From positions 823,758 to 887,757 of the forward strand of contig NW_021940921.1 in NCBI RefSeq assembly GCF_004337985.1: a stretch of 64,000 bases of DNA. The letters are read 5' to 3'. The translations under genes were made by a program, and so were the position numbers. Below are positions 45,501 through 56,385 of the stretch, piece after piece. Source of the stretch: Pyricularia pennisetigena (lineage: Eukaryota; Ascomycota; Sordariomycetes; Magnaporthales; Pyriculariaceae). The notes under the pieces are model-generated. The model ran no database searches, had not been told where the DNA came from, and saw only the letters and a program-made list of their open reading frames with translations. Positions within the stretch are counted from its first letter, which is position 1. Every line of letters begins with the position of its first letter.

Positions 45501-45945
45501 TGCTGAGCTGGTGATAGTTCAAGGCGGCAAAGTAGTCCTGGTCCTCCTTCCGGATGCCCTTTTCGGATTTGTCTCCTGCAACGTCCGCAGCTACCGCTTC
45601 AACGCGACGCGATTCGGACTAAAAATCCAGTGGTATAATTGTTGTCAGCTTGTGTTCGACATACATGAGAAATTGGTTAGAAAAAAAAAAAAAAAAAATA
45701 CTACTCGGAAAACATACCTCATGGATGGAGAGTGTGCGATACTGGATTGGAATACCAGCATACGGCGAAGTCTGGGGCAGGCGACGGCGCGAGCTGCGAC
45801 TTGATGCGCGACTAGTCGAGCGTCCAATTCCCGGCCCTCGTCTCTGGCGCTCATCGTTATCATCAACGCCGTGGAACGTAATGTGCAAGTCGGCGTCGGC
45901 ACCAGGCTTCGACTGGTCGTCGGCCGCTTTCTCCTCGTCTGGCAT
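42541..45945 (-). CDS. P-type ATPase, type IIC (Na+/K+-ATPase alpha-like)
   Basis: Two exons (45718-45945 and 42541-45618) give 1,101 residues. The N-terminal ~100 residues are polar and disordered (RSTSRASSRSSRRR). The catalytic body follows with LTGES near 283-287 (dephosphorylation), PEGM near 405-408 in TM4, CSDKTGTLTQNK with the phosphorylated Asp at about 448, an MVTGD motif, and TGDGVNDAPAMRKADVGVAV at the hinge. Ten membrane spans are predicted. The C-terminal part (VMLQWGNILAVRNRRMSI, then PLSMVLSLAIAVFVTQTPG) is typical of the Na+/K+ and H+/K+ group rather than the fungal ENA (IID) or SERCA types. It would pump Na+ and/or K+ at the plasma membrane using ATP. No beta subunit gene is nearby. 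Fungal IIC pumps exist in scattered species. A long open frame on the opposite strand (42562-44148) is a GC-rich shadow. Confidence 0.9.
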
Positions 45946-48002
45946 GGTCGGTGGCAGGATCGAACCGAAATGCACGAATGATCAATGCGATGCCAAGTAG
46001 GAGAAGCGAGCGCACAAGAAAGCTTGTCTGCCTCTTAAAAGAAAACCGCCGTGTGGATAACTGTGCATGCAGAGCTAAAGCTTGAGAAGGGGACGCGAAC
46101 CTGGACCTTGATCCGCCGATCCAATGTGAAGATGATGGTTCATCCAATGGGCTCAGGGGGTTTCGGACAGGGTCTGCTGGGAGGCAACCCAAGGGATGCT
46201 GGGTGGATTTGGATTTGGTGGTGTTAAAATCGCTCATAATCAACCAACTTTTTTTTTTTTTTTTCCATTTCCCATTATCGGCAAGTGCTGGCTGACTGAC
46301 TGACTGACCACTGGGAGAGAGTTTGGGGCGGTGAGGTTGTTTTGCCTGCTACATTGCTCACCTGGGTGGTATTTTGTTGCGCCTCACTCGACGAGACCCC
46401 AGCGTTGTATCCAATTGGAAACCTGCTGCTCATGTCCCCCAAGGAACGAGGCAGCTGCGTATGTATCATGGTCATTTTACCTACTGATTGCGGTTAAGCT
46501 GCTGGAAGCACGCCTACGCGAGAAATTAGCTTGCAGCCGGCGTGGTTACCGACGGGTGAGCGATTTTATTTTGCTGCAGCAATCCTTTCAATGGCTGACA
46601 AAGTGAGGACCCTGCCTGTCAAATTACCGCCTTGTTTAAACACGTGCAGCGTCCGATGAAGGAGTTGGATACGAGATGACAATGTTGCAACGCGCCAAAA
46701 AGAAATGGATGAATCTCGGGAGAGAAAAAAAAAAAAAAAAAAAAAAAGGCAAAACCTGGTTGGGTTGCACCGCAGTCAAGATAGCCCGCCATTGCACGTG
46801 GTATGATGACATGCTTTGACAAACACAATTTCCTCTTTAAAAATGCTACTGTCCTGTCCATCAAAGCTCTACTGCTACTGCTAGTCTAGCTTCTTATTCT
46901 GCCCTAGTGCTGCTGCGTATAACGCGCCGAGTCGCGGCACGGGCGCTCCGAACTAGGAAACTAAACCGCGGCTTATAAATTATTCATCCCCAATTTTCAC
47001 TTTTCAAAAGCAGCCTGTCCCTGATAGAAAGAGAAAGTTCAATTCCAGAATTCCTAGCGTCAAATCCATCCATCACATACCCGCATTTATTACCACCTAT
47101 ACCAACGCACGTCACGTCAAACGAGGAAAATTCAAAGCAAGTGCCTCTGTCGGTGATGAAGACGACGGATTTAAATTTCTAGCCTTTCCCATTCAAGACC
47201 CCGCAATGCGCTTTCGAACTCCTTTTCAATTCCGTCAAGTGTAATGGTTACAGTGCAAGTCTGCAGTGCACGTGATGGAAGGTCCGTCAACACACGCCAA
47301 ATAACGCAGTGGCTAACAATATATCCGGTCACTGTCTGCACACGAAATCTAAGCGATGAATCCATCCTAGCTGCTAGGGGGAACACTCTGCCCCTAGGCG
47401 GGAAACATGGAACTTGCGAAGCTGCGACATTTGACTTTGTAAACGCTGCGGTCGTATAATTTAGTTGGTTTCTAGAAAGAGTGATGAAATGCAGCATTCA
47501 TGGATCTTTTTCCCATCAACGTCAAATCTAAATGTTCTGTCCCCCCGCGACTCTATTCTCGTTTACTAGCTTTGAATCCCAAAATTGAAAAAGCACAGCA
47601 AGGTATTTCCTTTTTGCATCCCAAGTATAGCTGAATTTCATATTTTCAATCCGTATAAACAAATACACGGAACTCTTGTCGGGACATTTATTTAGGGGCA
47701 GCTGTATTTTCACAGCAAAAAAGAACCCTAAAAATAAGCAAGCGGCGTTTAGTTTACGCATTTTAAGAACACAGTGCTAATATTAGCATTTAGCTCAAGT
47801 CATTTACCTCTCTATCCCTGCCTTGATATATTTATGGCTCCCGTCTACCACAGCTGTATTTCGGCACAACTTTTGAATTTGGGTACATTGGTTTTCCTTT
47901 CTTCTCACGGACTCTTCATCTTCGTCGCAGCTCATCCGCAATTGCACCTGACTTTGGTAGATTTTCTTTCGTGTCTCTCTTCAAGATTCACACACTTTCA
48001 AG
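45946..48002. other. Long spacer without a recognised gene
   Basis: Includes a TGAC-rich microrepeat near 46290-46310, a poly-T tract at about 46249-46264 and 23 A at 46725-46747. Several 60-120 codon frames exist on both strands, but none shows a domain or signal peptide. CT-rich sequence from about 47780 probably belongs to the leader of the next gene. Confidence 0.45.
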
Positions 48003-48523
48003 ATGCAGTCCTCACTTTTCGTCGGTGTCTTCGTCTTTGCTCACGAGGCCGTCGGCGCAACCCGTAGCGCGAACCTTAACACTTACCCCAATTTCACCTG
48101 CAAACCCGGTAAAATTCCTTATAGGTGCCAGCCGATTCCGTCTCAAGCTCATAGCGGCAAGCCTCCGGATGCTGGCAGTACTTATCTCTGTATATATGAT
48201 CCGAGTCAACTCCCTGCAACTAAGGCTCTTTCAGCAAGGGATCATGGTAGGTATTGTTCATGAACCAACAATCAGTCATTAGGAGCTCACGACTACGTTG
48301 AAAAAGTTTACAATGCTTCTCAATCACCAACCAGAACAGGTTGAGCCGCAACTGCTAGCATGGCAAACAGCTAACTTAGACCTCCTTTCCAGCAGGCGTT
48401 GACGGGAACCTGGTTCCTCGCGGATTAATAGTCGACAGCTTACTGCTTACCTGTGCCGGTTACATTGCGTATTTTCTTCTAGAGGTCTGCGCCGATTCAT
48501 ATTCGGATGAAGAGTGTTTATAG
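48003..48523 (+). CDS. Small secreted cysteine-containing protein (tentative three-exon model)
   Basis: The N-terminus (QSSLFVGVFVFAHEAVGA) is a plausible signal peptide. A three-exon model, 48003-48246, 48283-48339 and 48393-48523, keeps phase throughout and yields 143 residues with six or so cysteines (FTCKPG...YRCQP...YLCIYD...LTCAG...VCADS...EECL). The second intron has a textbook end (CTAAC, pyrimidine tract, CAG). The first would be only 36 nt, unusually short; without it the frame stops after 86 residues. The pattern suggests a small secreted disulphide protein, perhaps effector-like. The family is not recognised. Confidence 0.5.
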
Positions 48524-48939
48524 AGCGATTGAGTCATATGAATTCGATCCAGATGTGACCGAGGTCTTGTTCGTTAGGCATAGGCAGTCATAAAGTACTA
48601 CTTGAGAAGGCTAGCTCTGAAGTGGAAGGTGTTTCAAACTCATGCGGTATAGTTCAGTGTTACGACACGCATGAGTCTTTGCTCATAAATTTGAATACCT
48701 TCTAAATAGTACCACTTTGCAGTCATCGAGCCTCGTAACACAATTCTCACAAACAAGGGCTGGCTTTCCGACGTTTGCGCCATGATAATGATGTTTAATG
48801 TTACCCGACATCCTGCAGATGCATTGCTTTAGCAGCATTTGTTGTTCTTTTGACTTTTCATTCACCCCCGAAAATGTAACTCCTGGAACAAAAATGACCA
48901 TCGCACTTCGCCTGGCCGGGTGCCTGGCAGAAGGCAAAC

Positions 48940-50343
48940 TCAAGCTAAGAATGGGTGGCGCAACGCATCTTCTGCCGTTGGCCGCTTTGTCTCATCCAAA
49001 ACGAGAAGCGACTCTATAAAGTCAATGAGATCCGGGTCGATGGGCGGATCCTGTACTCTCTCCAACTCCCGACGCAAGGGGCCTACGTTGATGAGTTTGC
49101 CTTGTGAATTACCGCGCGTCTCGTCCAGTTCAATGTCCAAGAGATGGGCTGCCACGTCGAATTCCTCCTCTATATCCTCGGGACCTGTACAGACATCGAA
49201 CTGCCCTACGAGACGCTGGATCTTGGCGATGCACCACGCCTCTGTATGTCCCTCGATTATTTTGTCATTTGCCCCGAAGATCGTTCGCCCTAGAACCCAA
49301 TGGGCCAGCTGCGACTTGTGAGTCAGATTCAAATGCGGTCGCATTCAAGGTGCAGCCGTCTCTAATACTGAAAGCAAAGAATAAGTAACTTACGGTAACC
49401 CCAACAGACCATACTTCGGACGCATGAGAAACCCCCTGCCCTTTCCAGAATTCGGGGGCACGGTAAGGCAGCGACTGGAGGTGGTACTTTGTATACCCCT
49501 CATCTATCACTTGCCAGTTGTGGTGTGTTAGACATGATGTTTCCAGTTTACTGTTTTTATTGCTTTGCTAGAGAGAAAAAAAAAAGAAAAAAAAAAACAA
49601 ATAACAAACTTAATAGTTCCAAAATCACAAATCTTGATCAAGTCTCCTGATTTGACGTTGCTGAAAAGCAGGATGTTATTGAGGTTGATATCTGGTTGGA
49701 CAATAACATGTTGGTAAACTGGATTTGCAAAAGGTCAACAGACATGGCATACCTGTGTGCACTTTGCCTAGTTGTTCAAAAGTAGCAAGAGCCGGTAAGA
49801 CGGATCGAGCAACCCGTTTGGGAATTAATGCTGGATCACTGCGGAAACTTGTCCCACTTGCCATCCCACAAACAATGGTCCATCCACTCAAACACACAGG
49901 CAGGGTTGATTTCCAGTAATAACTTCCGGGTTGCTGCCAGGATCCTCGAATGATCCAATTGTCTCATGCATCTGGCGAACATAAGGGCTTGCGGTGATAT
50001 GGGGAATCTGATAGTGCTAATATTCCCGAACGAAAGAACGTTGTTGCCCCCTTATCGAGCAAGTTTTGACAATGGCCCTAGTGCCGAATCTGTATCAAAA
50101 GTGTGAACTTCTTTTGTGGTTTAGCTGGGAATATCATACTGACCATGTCTCATCGAGGGAAATAGGGCTTAGTATCCGAGCTTCGAAAACGGTGTTTCCT
50201 TTCAACACTTGCTGCAGCTCATACGTCGCTCGTGCTCCCTTAAGCACGTGGCCAACGCGAAGCATTGTTTTGTTTCTTTGCGCGTAACGTGTTGGCGAGA
50301 CTTGGCGCTGGTAAGAGGAAGTGATGGTGCTTAAATCGAACAC
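48940..50343 (-). pseudogene. Decayed protein kinase
   Basis: Pieces of a Ser/Thr kinase occur in order on the minus strand. They are a glycine-loop/lysine-like N-lobe (GHVLKGARATYELQQVLKG, 50343-50130), SPYVRQMHETIGSFEDPGSN (about 49990), CVFEWMDHCLWDGKW (about 49900), and ARSVLPALATFEQLGKVHT. Then follow PDINLNNILLF with ICDFGTIK (about 49700-49610), LPYRAPEFWKG with SEVWSVGV (about 49460), and DETKRPTAEDALRHPFLA at the end. Some breaks are introns, but the frame changes between SNPE and EINPACVFEW and again after KWDKFP, where a stop intervenes. The HRD motif is altered (QPD-I-N). It looks like a pseudogene of an expanded fungal kinase family. A few undetected introns could rescue it. Confidence 0.6.
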
Positions 50344-51105
50344 TCTGCTAGTCGCACAAGTGCTGTCGAAAGCAACGCGGTTTGGTGCCTTAGGCAGTAA
50401 TCAAGTGAAAACCAACGGATGTGTCCGATCAGATACCTCCCTTGTAAATCATACCTTGAGTGGTTTCTCGTGGCCCGAGCCCGAAAGACGGCTTTTCTCC
50501 CGCACCAGTCTCGTCGGATATTTGACTAGCTTAACCCGTTGACGGCGTATATACCTCACCATGAAAGATTTAATTTAACAGACTTAAACCCTCCAGCAGC
50601 TCTTGTAGTCGGTGTACGTTGGCACATTTGACCTTCTCATATCCGAACAAAAAGCAGTAGGTTGCGTAGGAACCTTGTTTATCACCAAATTAAATCGTCT
50701 ATCAGGTCAAGCTGCGAGTCGGAATGAAACAGCGATTGCTACTGATATAGCTGAGGAAATAATATTGAAAGATCTTATTACTTCATCCGTGTTACTGACC
50801 AAAAATCTTGGGAACGACTGCTAAAAGGGTGGAAAAGTATTGCGAGCTAAAATCTGCCGACAGAGAAAACATAGAGAAATAAACCAAGGGCGCTTATAAC
50901 GCCAGTGGCCAGACTATTTATTTGGTTTTTGGAATCCTCGACCTTGGTTTACGAAACTATTCCATATCCGAGCTACTTGAATCCTAACAGCAAAGTGAAT
51001 AATACGGGCAGCCTTCGCCGCTTGTTACCCGGGATTGTATCGAGGCATCGTGACTCCTGATCGACACAATCCCAAAGACACCGATGCATTTCATCCCTCG
51101 CCCTT
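50344..51105. other. Spacer
   Basis: May include the first exon or promoter of the decayed kinase and the 3' end of the GH16 gene. No separate gene is supported. Confidence 0.4.
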
Positions 51106-51957
51106 TCAATCCGATAAATAAACAGCAACGTACTTGACCCTCATAGCACTCGACAACCCATCCAGCGTAGCCGAAGTCGGATTTCCAGGGTGTCCACCAC
51201 CGATGGCAACGTTGAGAATAATTTCAAACGGGTTCCAGGCAATATCGCGCCACACTGACTCCACACCAAAATCCGACCCTTTAAACTCGAGCCAAGGACT
51301 CCCGTTCAGATACCACGTTAGCTTTTGCTGCTTCCAGTCCGCGTTGCGCCGGTCCGACTTGACCGCCCACACGTGCCAATCCCCGCCCTTGTACGGCACC
51401 TTCTTTTTTATGATCTGCATGTTCTTGTTGACGTCGGCGTAGTGCAGCGCCGCCTGGTTGTCCCCGCCCAGCCAGTTGGTCGGCTCCAGAACGTCCCACT
51501 CGTGCGGTCTGCTGCCCGTCACGGTCTTGCCTCGTGCCCAAAACGCGGGCCAGAGGCCGTCGAAAATGGCCGGGCTGCCCGTGAAGTTCGGCACAAGGAT
51601 CTCCGCTTCGAACATCATAGCGGAGCCGCGCGGGCACGCCCAGGCCTGCTTGGAAGTGATGCGGCCCGAGGTCCAGCCGCGAGTGGCGGAGGAGTCGCGG
51701 CGGGGGATGATCTGCAGGGAGCCGTCGCCGGCAAGACGGACGTTGGCGGTCGAGGCGCGGTAGTCCTGCCACTCGCCGTTTTGGTTCTCGTCGCTCGTCC
51801 GCGCCATGACGTCCCAGTTCGCGGCGGAGACGGGGGAGTTGGCGCCGCCGTTGAAGTCGTCCGACCAGACAACTCTGTAGCCGCTGTGGGAGGGAATGGC
51901 GGCCAAGGTGGTGGTGGCCAGGGCCGAGAGCCCAAGGAGCTTGAGGATGGAGGGCAT
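51106..51957 (-). CDS. Secreted GH16 endo-beta-glucanase (laminarinase-like)
   Basis: The protein has 283 residues and a single exon. The ATG at 51957 starts the signal peptide (PSILKLLGLSALATTTLAA); the open frame extends 51 codons upstream without protein-like content. The GH16 catalytic signature is E-W-D-V-L-E at residues 153-158, with Glu153 as nucleophile, Asp155 as helper and Glu158 as acid/base. It is preceded by the substrate-cleft segments YRVVWSDDFNG, NGEWQDY and PAFWARG. The length covers the whole jelly-roll domain with no added binding module. Family members cut beta-1,3 or beta-1,3/1,4-glucans with retention, either in plant material or in the fungus's own wall. It is intact although it lies between degenerate kinases and transposon relics. 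Confidence 0.9.
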   Translation of the reverse strand: MPSILKLLGLSALATTTLAAIPSHSGYRVVWSDDFNGGANSPVSAANWDVMARTSDENQNGEWQDYRASTANVRLAGDGSLQIIPRRDSSATRGWTSGRITSKQAWACPRGSAMMFEAEILVPNFTGSPAIFDGLWPAFWARGKTVTGSRPHEWDVLEPTNWLGGDNQAALHYADVNKNMQIIKKKVPYKGGDWHVWAVKSDRRNADWKQQKLTWYLNGSPWLEFKGSDFGVESVWRDIAWNPFEIILNVAIGGGHPGNPTSATLDGLSSAMRVKYVAVYLSD

Positions 51958-52040
51958 GGTGGCTTGTGGGCTGCTGGGGGCTTGTAGGTTGTTGGTTTGG
52001 TCCGTAACGTCGAGAGAAATCGGGGTTTCGGGGCGCCTTT

Positions 52041-52047
52041 TTTTATA
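52041..52047 (-). promoter_or_regulatory. TATA box of the GH16 gene
   Basis: The minus strand reads TATAAAA about 85-90 nt before the ATG at 51957. Confidence 0.5.
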
Positions 52048-52624
52048 CTTGAACACTCTACACCCAAAAACACCTGTCACGGTCTGGGCAACTATTATCG
52101 CCCAAGTCAAAAATGACGAGAATAATCAATACGAGATGCATGTTGATTTCAATCGGTGGTAAAAAAAGGCCCAAGATGCATACACAACTATGGACGCCGC
52201 GCTCTCACAGCACCGTTGTGTTGAAGTTGGCTGGATAAGTTTATTCACAAAAGATGAAGTTTCTGACCCAAAGGGACAGCTTGTAAAAGAGTTTACCTGA
52301 TTGGCCTGCGTGTATTCTTTATGGGTCAAACAGGCCACATGTGGTCCGCCACAATAGTGTCGATGAGTCAAAATCGACCCCAATTTGCCAATGTGTTCTT
52401 TGGCGTCTTATGGGCTGAATTTGTTGTGCTGCAGGTTGCTTATTCACAGAGAATGCTGCGCCTACCGGGAATAAGTGTGACGTGGGATTAGTCTCAGGGC
52501 TCATCTTTGAACGAACGCTGCGTAGTTGATCCACTTCGTTCCACTTGGTGGCTCAATTGCGGCGTTAGTTATACCTGTGGGTCAGGTCCACCCAACGATC
52601 GCGCTCGTTCTAGTCTGAGCACTA
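52048..52624. other. Spacer left of the transposon
   Basis: No gene or repeat recognised; upstream region of the GH16 gene. Confidence 0.4.
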
Positions 52625-52667
52625 CAGTGGGTGACCCACAAGTGGACATGACCCGGAAGTGGACACC
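52625..52667. repeat. Solo copy of the transposon terminal repeat
   Basis: CAGTGGGTGACCCACAAGTG and the following bases match the terminal repeat of the element at 52866 and lie after a TA dinucleotide. The ~195 bp between the two terminal repeats match nothing else here. It may be the left arm of an earlier copy into which the second inserted, or a duplicated end. Confidence 0.65.
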
Positions 52668-52865
52668 CCAAGGTTGTGGTTTAATCTGTTATAACTATTT
52701 AAAGGATAATTCAATAAAGGCCAAAATTTGCACGTATATGAAGCCGAAAATTGGCTATTTGATGGCGAGGGTTTTGTTTCTATAGGGCGCTCTTTTAACG
52801 AGATATTAGGCTTTTGGACAAAACGCAATTTTTATTTTTTTAAAATTCGAATTAAAATGCTATTA

Positions 52866-54749
52866 CAGTGGGTGACCCAGAAGTGGACATGCCCCTGAAG
52901 TGGACACCCTCCCGAAAAACTGCCATAAAAACAACGAACATACAATTAATCGTTTTTCCGCAGTAAATCGCAATAAAACCTATATTTATTAATTCGCAAA
53001 AAGCTCTTTTACATTATAATCCAAAAATAAAACCGTAAATCCCTGGTCCTGATCCTAATTTCGGTATTATTACCGGATTTTAACCTTTATGGCCGCCCTT
53101 TTCTAATCCAGGCCGTAAACCGTTTCCTATATACCGGTTTATTTATAAAAGGAATTTTGGGTTTCGCGGCGCACGCGTTTTTTAGGTGCAAATTTAAAAG
53201 TTTTGATTTTTTCGTTTAACCGTTTGTTTTCGGAGGTGAAATTCGCGATTTAAATAACCTAATAATTTATAGTTTTAAATACCTTTTATATAAAATTAAC
53301 TAAATTTTTTTCACATTCGCCTAACCGGCCTGTTATTTGTATAACCTGTTTTTTTAATATTTTGGGAGGTTTTTGGGGTCCCGAAAATAACGTTAACCAT
53401 ATCCTAATCCGAATTACGGTTAAAAATCGTTATTTAAATAATTTTTAAGTTAGGATTTACTATTTGATCCGGAATTAATATTTAAGGGGGTATTACCGGC
53501 CAAATCCCGGTTTTACGGAAACCGGAAATTACGTTACGAACCGATAAACCGGTTGCAAAAGCGTTTCGATAAACGGTAAAAAACCGTTTTCGTTATTTAA
53601 ACGCAATAATATTTAACGACGTAAAAATTTTTATATATTACCGGTAATAGGTTTTAATAGGGTTAAAAACAAAAATATTTAACGGTTAAATAAAATGTGA
53701 ATTGTAAATAGGTAAATATTCGAGGAAAACCTTGTTTTTAAACGTTTTAAATATAAATTTAGTTAATTAATGCGTTAAAATTTGATTTAGTACCAATAAC
53801 CGCTATTTTATACTAATATCTGGTTTCGTTTTAAATAAAAAAACCTGTTTTAACAATTTAAAAGCGATTTTAAAATTAAATTAACCCGTGGGAATCGAAT
53901 CGTACGTTTAATTTTTAATATTAGGTGGAAATTATTACGTTTATAAAATATTACCCGTTTGGATTACGGGTGGGGTAAATTTTTTTTTTTGCAATTACCG
54001 CCTCGATAATCGACGCCTAAATAATATTTAACGTATATATAATTTTAACCTAATTCCGGCGTTTTACGAAAAATAAACCGTATATTTTTCCGGCCGTTAT
54101 ATCGCTTTATTGGAAACCGTATTCGTCCATATTTACGATATATTTGGGTTTAATTTCGAATTCGGTAATTATTCGTTGGTATTAATTATAAAACGCCCGG
54201 ATTAATTCGGCCGTAGTTTTTTAAATTCGCGTACCCTTTAAAAAAATCCCGGATTTGGTTTTAATATTTTTATTACGGCGTAAAAAACCGGTTAACCAAC
54301 GTTTACCGAAAACGTTTACGCGTTTTTTCGGCGGTATTAAAAAAAAAGCGAAACTTTTAATTATTTAATGCGTGGGCGCCCTTCCAGCGAATTTTTCGAT
54401 TTCGATCCAACGGTTAACGAATTTTTCCTATTTGTTAGAAAATAATTGATACGGTTTATAGGTTTGTTTTCGATCGAAAACGCCGTTAAAGCGACGTATA
54501 AGGGTGGTTTTTGGTACGGCCTATTACGCGGCCGTTTTATTTTTCGAAATGCCTGATTTTACGGTTTTAACCGCCTGGGTAAACTTAAATTCCAAATCTC
54601 TCGGTATTACGGCTTTTTTCGGTTTTAAAAACGCGTTATTTGCGGTGCGTTGTCGCGTTAAAGTAGGTGGGTTGTGTCGAGGATGCTAGAAATTGCTAAC
54701 AAAACAGGTGTCCACTTCAGGTGCATGTCCACTTGTGGGTCACCCACTG
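52866..54749 (-). mobile_element. RIP-decayed Fot1/pogo-type DNA transposon
   Basis: Inverted terminal repeats of about 42 bp (CAGTGGGTGACCCAGAAGTG... at 52866 and its reverse complement ending ...GGGTCACCCACTG at 54749) are flanked on both sides by TA, the target duplication of the Tc1/mariner/pogo superfamily. The length of 1,884 bp is that of Fot1/Pot2-like fungal elements. The interior is extremely rich in TpA and AT, as after repeat-induced point mutation. The solo terminal repeat at 52625 suggests nesting. Confidence 0.85.
53300..54420 (-). pseudogene. Degenerate pogo/Fot1 transposase
   Basis: Reading the minus strand through many stops, two family landmarks survive. FGKRWLTGFLRRNKNIKTK (about 54320-54250) is the CENP-B-type DNA-binding domain pattern. 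IKPKYIVNMDEYGFQ (about 54160-54110) is the N-M-D-E-x-G-F motif bearing the first catalytic aspartate; the next codon is a stop. Frames change between motifs, so the gene is dead. Limits are approximate. Direction is minus, so its 5' end is at the right terminal repeat. Confidence 0.75.
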
Positions 54750-54872
54750 TAATATATCGTCAACTATATATTATAAAACAATTAATGATATTGATTTAGC
54801 GACTTAGTTTGCCTGGTTAACGGTTATAATTAATTGATATTTGATTTTTAAAGTTGGAAATTAAAAAACACA

Positions 54873-55222
54873 TACAAATTGCTAATAAATAAAATAATTA
54901 AATATAAAATAAATTTTATACATAATAAAAGAAATAAAAAGAATTGTATATATAAAAGTCAGAGTAACATTTAGTCGTGTATTTTTTGGAAAGTAAAACG
55001 AAATATTTTGGTATTTTGTATTCTTTTTATGTTTTCACACTATAAATTTAGTATGGAAATTTTAAAAATAAATATTTAATTATAAATGATTTTATTTTAC
55101 GTTTTAAGAAAAATACCAAGTTAAATAATATTTTTGCGTTTATATGTACAATTTTCTTTTATTTTTTATTTACATATAAAACTTACTTTATCTTGGCATA
55201 TTTTGTTTATTAGCAATTTGTA
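54873..55222. mobile_element. 350-bp MITE with perfect 17-bp inverted ends
   Basis: TACAAATTGCTAATAAA at 54873-54889 is the exact reverse complement of TTTATTAGCAATTTGTA at 55206-55222. The outermost TA on each side would be the target duplication. The interior is AT-rich, non-coding and partly self-complementary. It fits a Stowaway/mariner-type MITE. Its ends differ from those of the neighbouring Fot1-like element, so that element did not mobilise it. Confidence 0.7.
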
Positions 55223-55359
55223 TAAAGTACCTGAGCTCTTGAATACTCGCGGCCGCCAGGGATTTAGAAAGGCATGTTAAGCAGTTCGATTCGGTAGTGC
55301 AGGTTGTTCTCACGTCACGGCGCCTAGCCTTTAAGCTTGAGGAGGTTTGATTTTGATCA

Positions 55360-56385
55360 AATGGCCGCCCAAACCACCTCGACCGTATGGCTGGGTCATG
55401 ACCGGTAAGCCAGCTATGCTCAGTCCCTTCTTCCTGACCATCCCAACCACTTGTTTCACCCCTTTTCAAAGAAACGGAGGTACTGGGTGCTCAAACTGCA
55501 CATTCACAATATTAGTCGCAACCAGGAGCTTGCAGTCTACCAGCATCTATCTGGCTGGGATCACGTTCGGCAGCTGCGAGACTACTTTACTGTTGAAGGC
55601 TGCGGAGATAATCGAAAACATGATCTTTTTGTCATGCGTCCGCTGGGAATCAGCCTGCGAAAACTTCAAGAGACGCAGCCGCACCAAGTCTTCGAGTCCA
55701 GTCTTGTGGCAGACGCGATGGACCAGACCCTGTCACCCTGATAGGGCTGAACTTGCTCCACGAGGCTGACGTGATGCACACTGGTTGGCTTACTATCTAT
55801 CAACAGGTTACCTTTTCAGTTCTCAGCTAACGAATAAGGTAGATCCCCATTCCGACAACATTCCCGTTGCCATTACCAAGGACTCGGTCTTTGCAAGCGT
55901 GGAGGAAGACGAGGTGTTCAAGCCATCCGCCAGGAAGACTACAGATTGACAACACCGTCATCTGCGACCTGGAACAGGCCCGCATTGGCAGTTAGCAGGA
56001 GCATACTGGAAATAATATGGTGAGTACTACCGAGTCTCAATAGTCCTTTTCCTGGGAAAACCCAACTGACATCCTCGTAGGTGAATGTCTCGGCCCTGTC
56101 CCCTTGCCCCATTGGACCGCCAGTTTGAATCCTTAGCGCGGGCTCTTGATGGGAATGACAGGGACATGTTCCTCAATTTCATTGAATGTGCGACATTCTG
56201 GTTTCCCAAAGATTCACTGACGAATGGGCCGCGGTATTACCAACCATCCTGGCTGAAGAGTCTTGACCTGAGGCATAGGTTATCCCGATAGTTTGCTCGA
56301 AACAAGCTCATCCTTTGCAGTTATTCTTTGAAGAATATCCCTTTTCTGCTTACATTTTCACAAAGTTGAAGCAAAGACTAAATTT
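55360..56385 (+). pseudogene. Decayed SRPK-like protein kinase
   Basis: Ordered fragments of the SRPK-type kinase family occur on the plus strand. They are TTSTVWLGHDR (about 55373, the YSTVWLARD motif), VLKLHIHNISRNQELAVYQHLSG (VALK region) followed by GWDHVRQLRDYFTVEG, LFVMRPLGISLRKLQE, and LIGLNLLHEADVMHT (HTD catalytic loop). SVFASVEEDEVFKPSARK, TVICDLEQARIG (the DFG region) and finally a C-lobe piece ending in a stop near 56381 follow. The frame shifts just before LIGLNLL, with stops at 55741, and again between KPSARK and TVICD. The key HTD Asp is not readable. A pseudogene. Confidence 0.65.

Noticed and set aside
54504..54689. Plus-strand 61-codon frame inside the transposon
   Set aside because: Transposase landmarks are on the minus strand; this frame has no motif and lies in RIP-mutated DNA.
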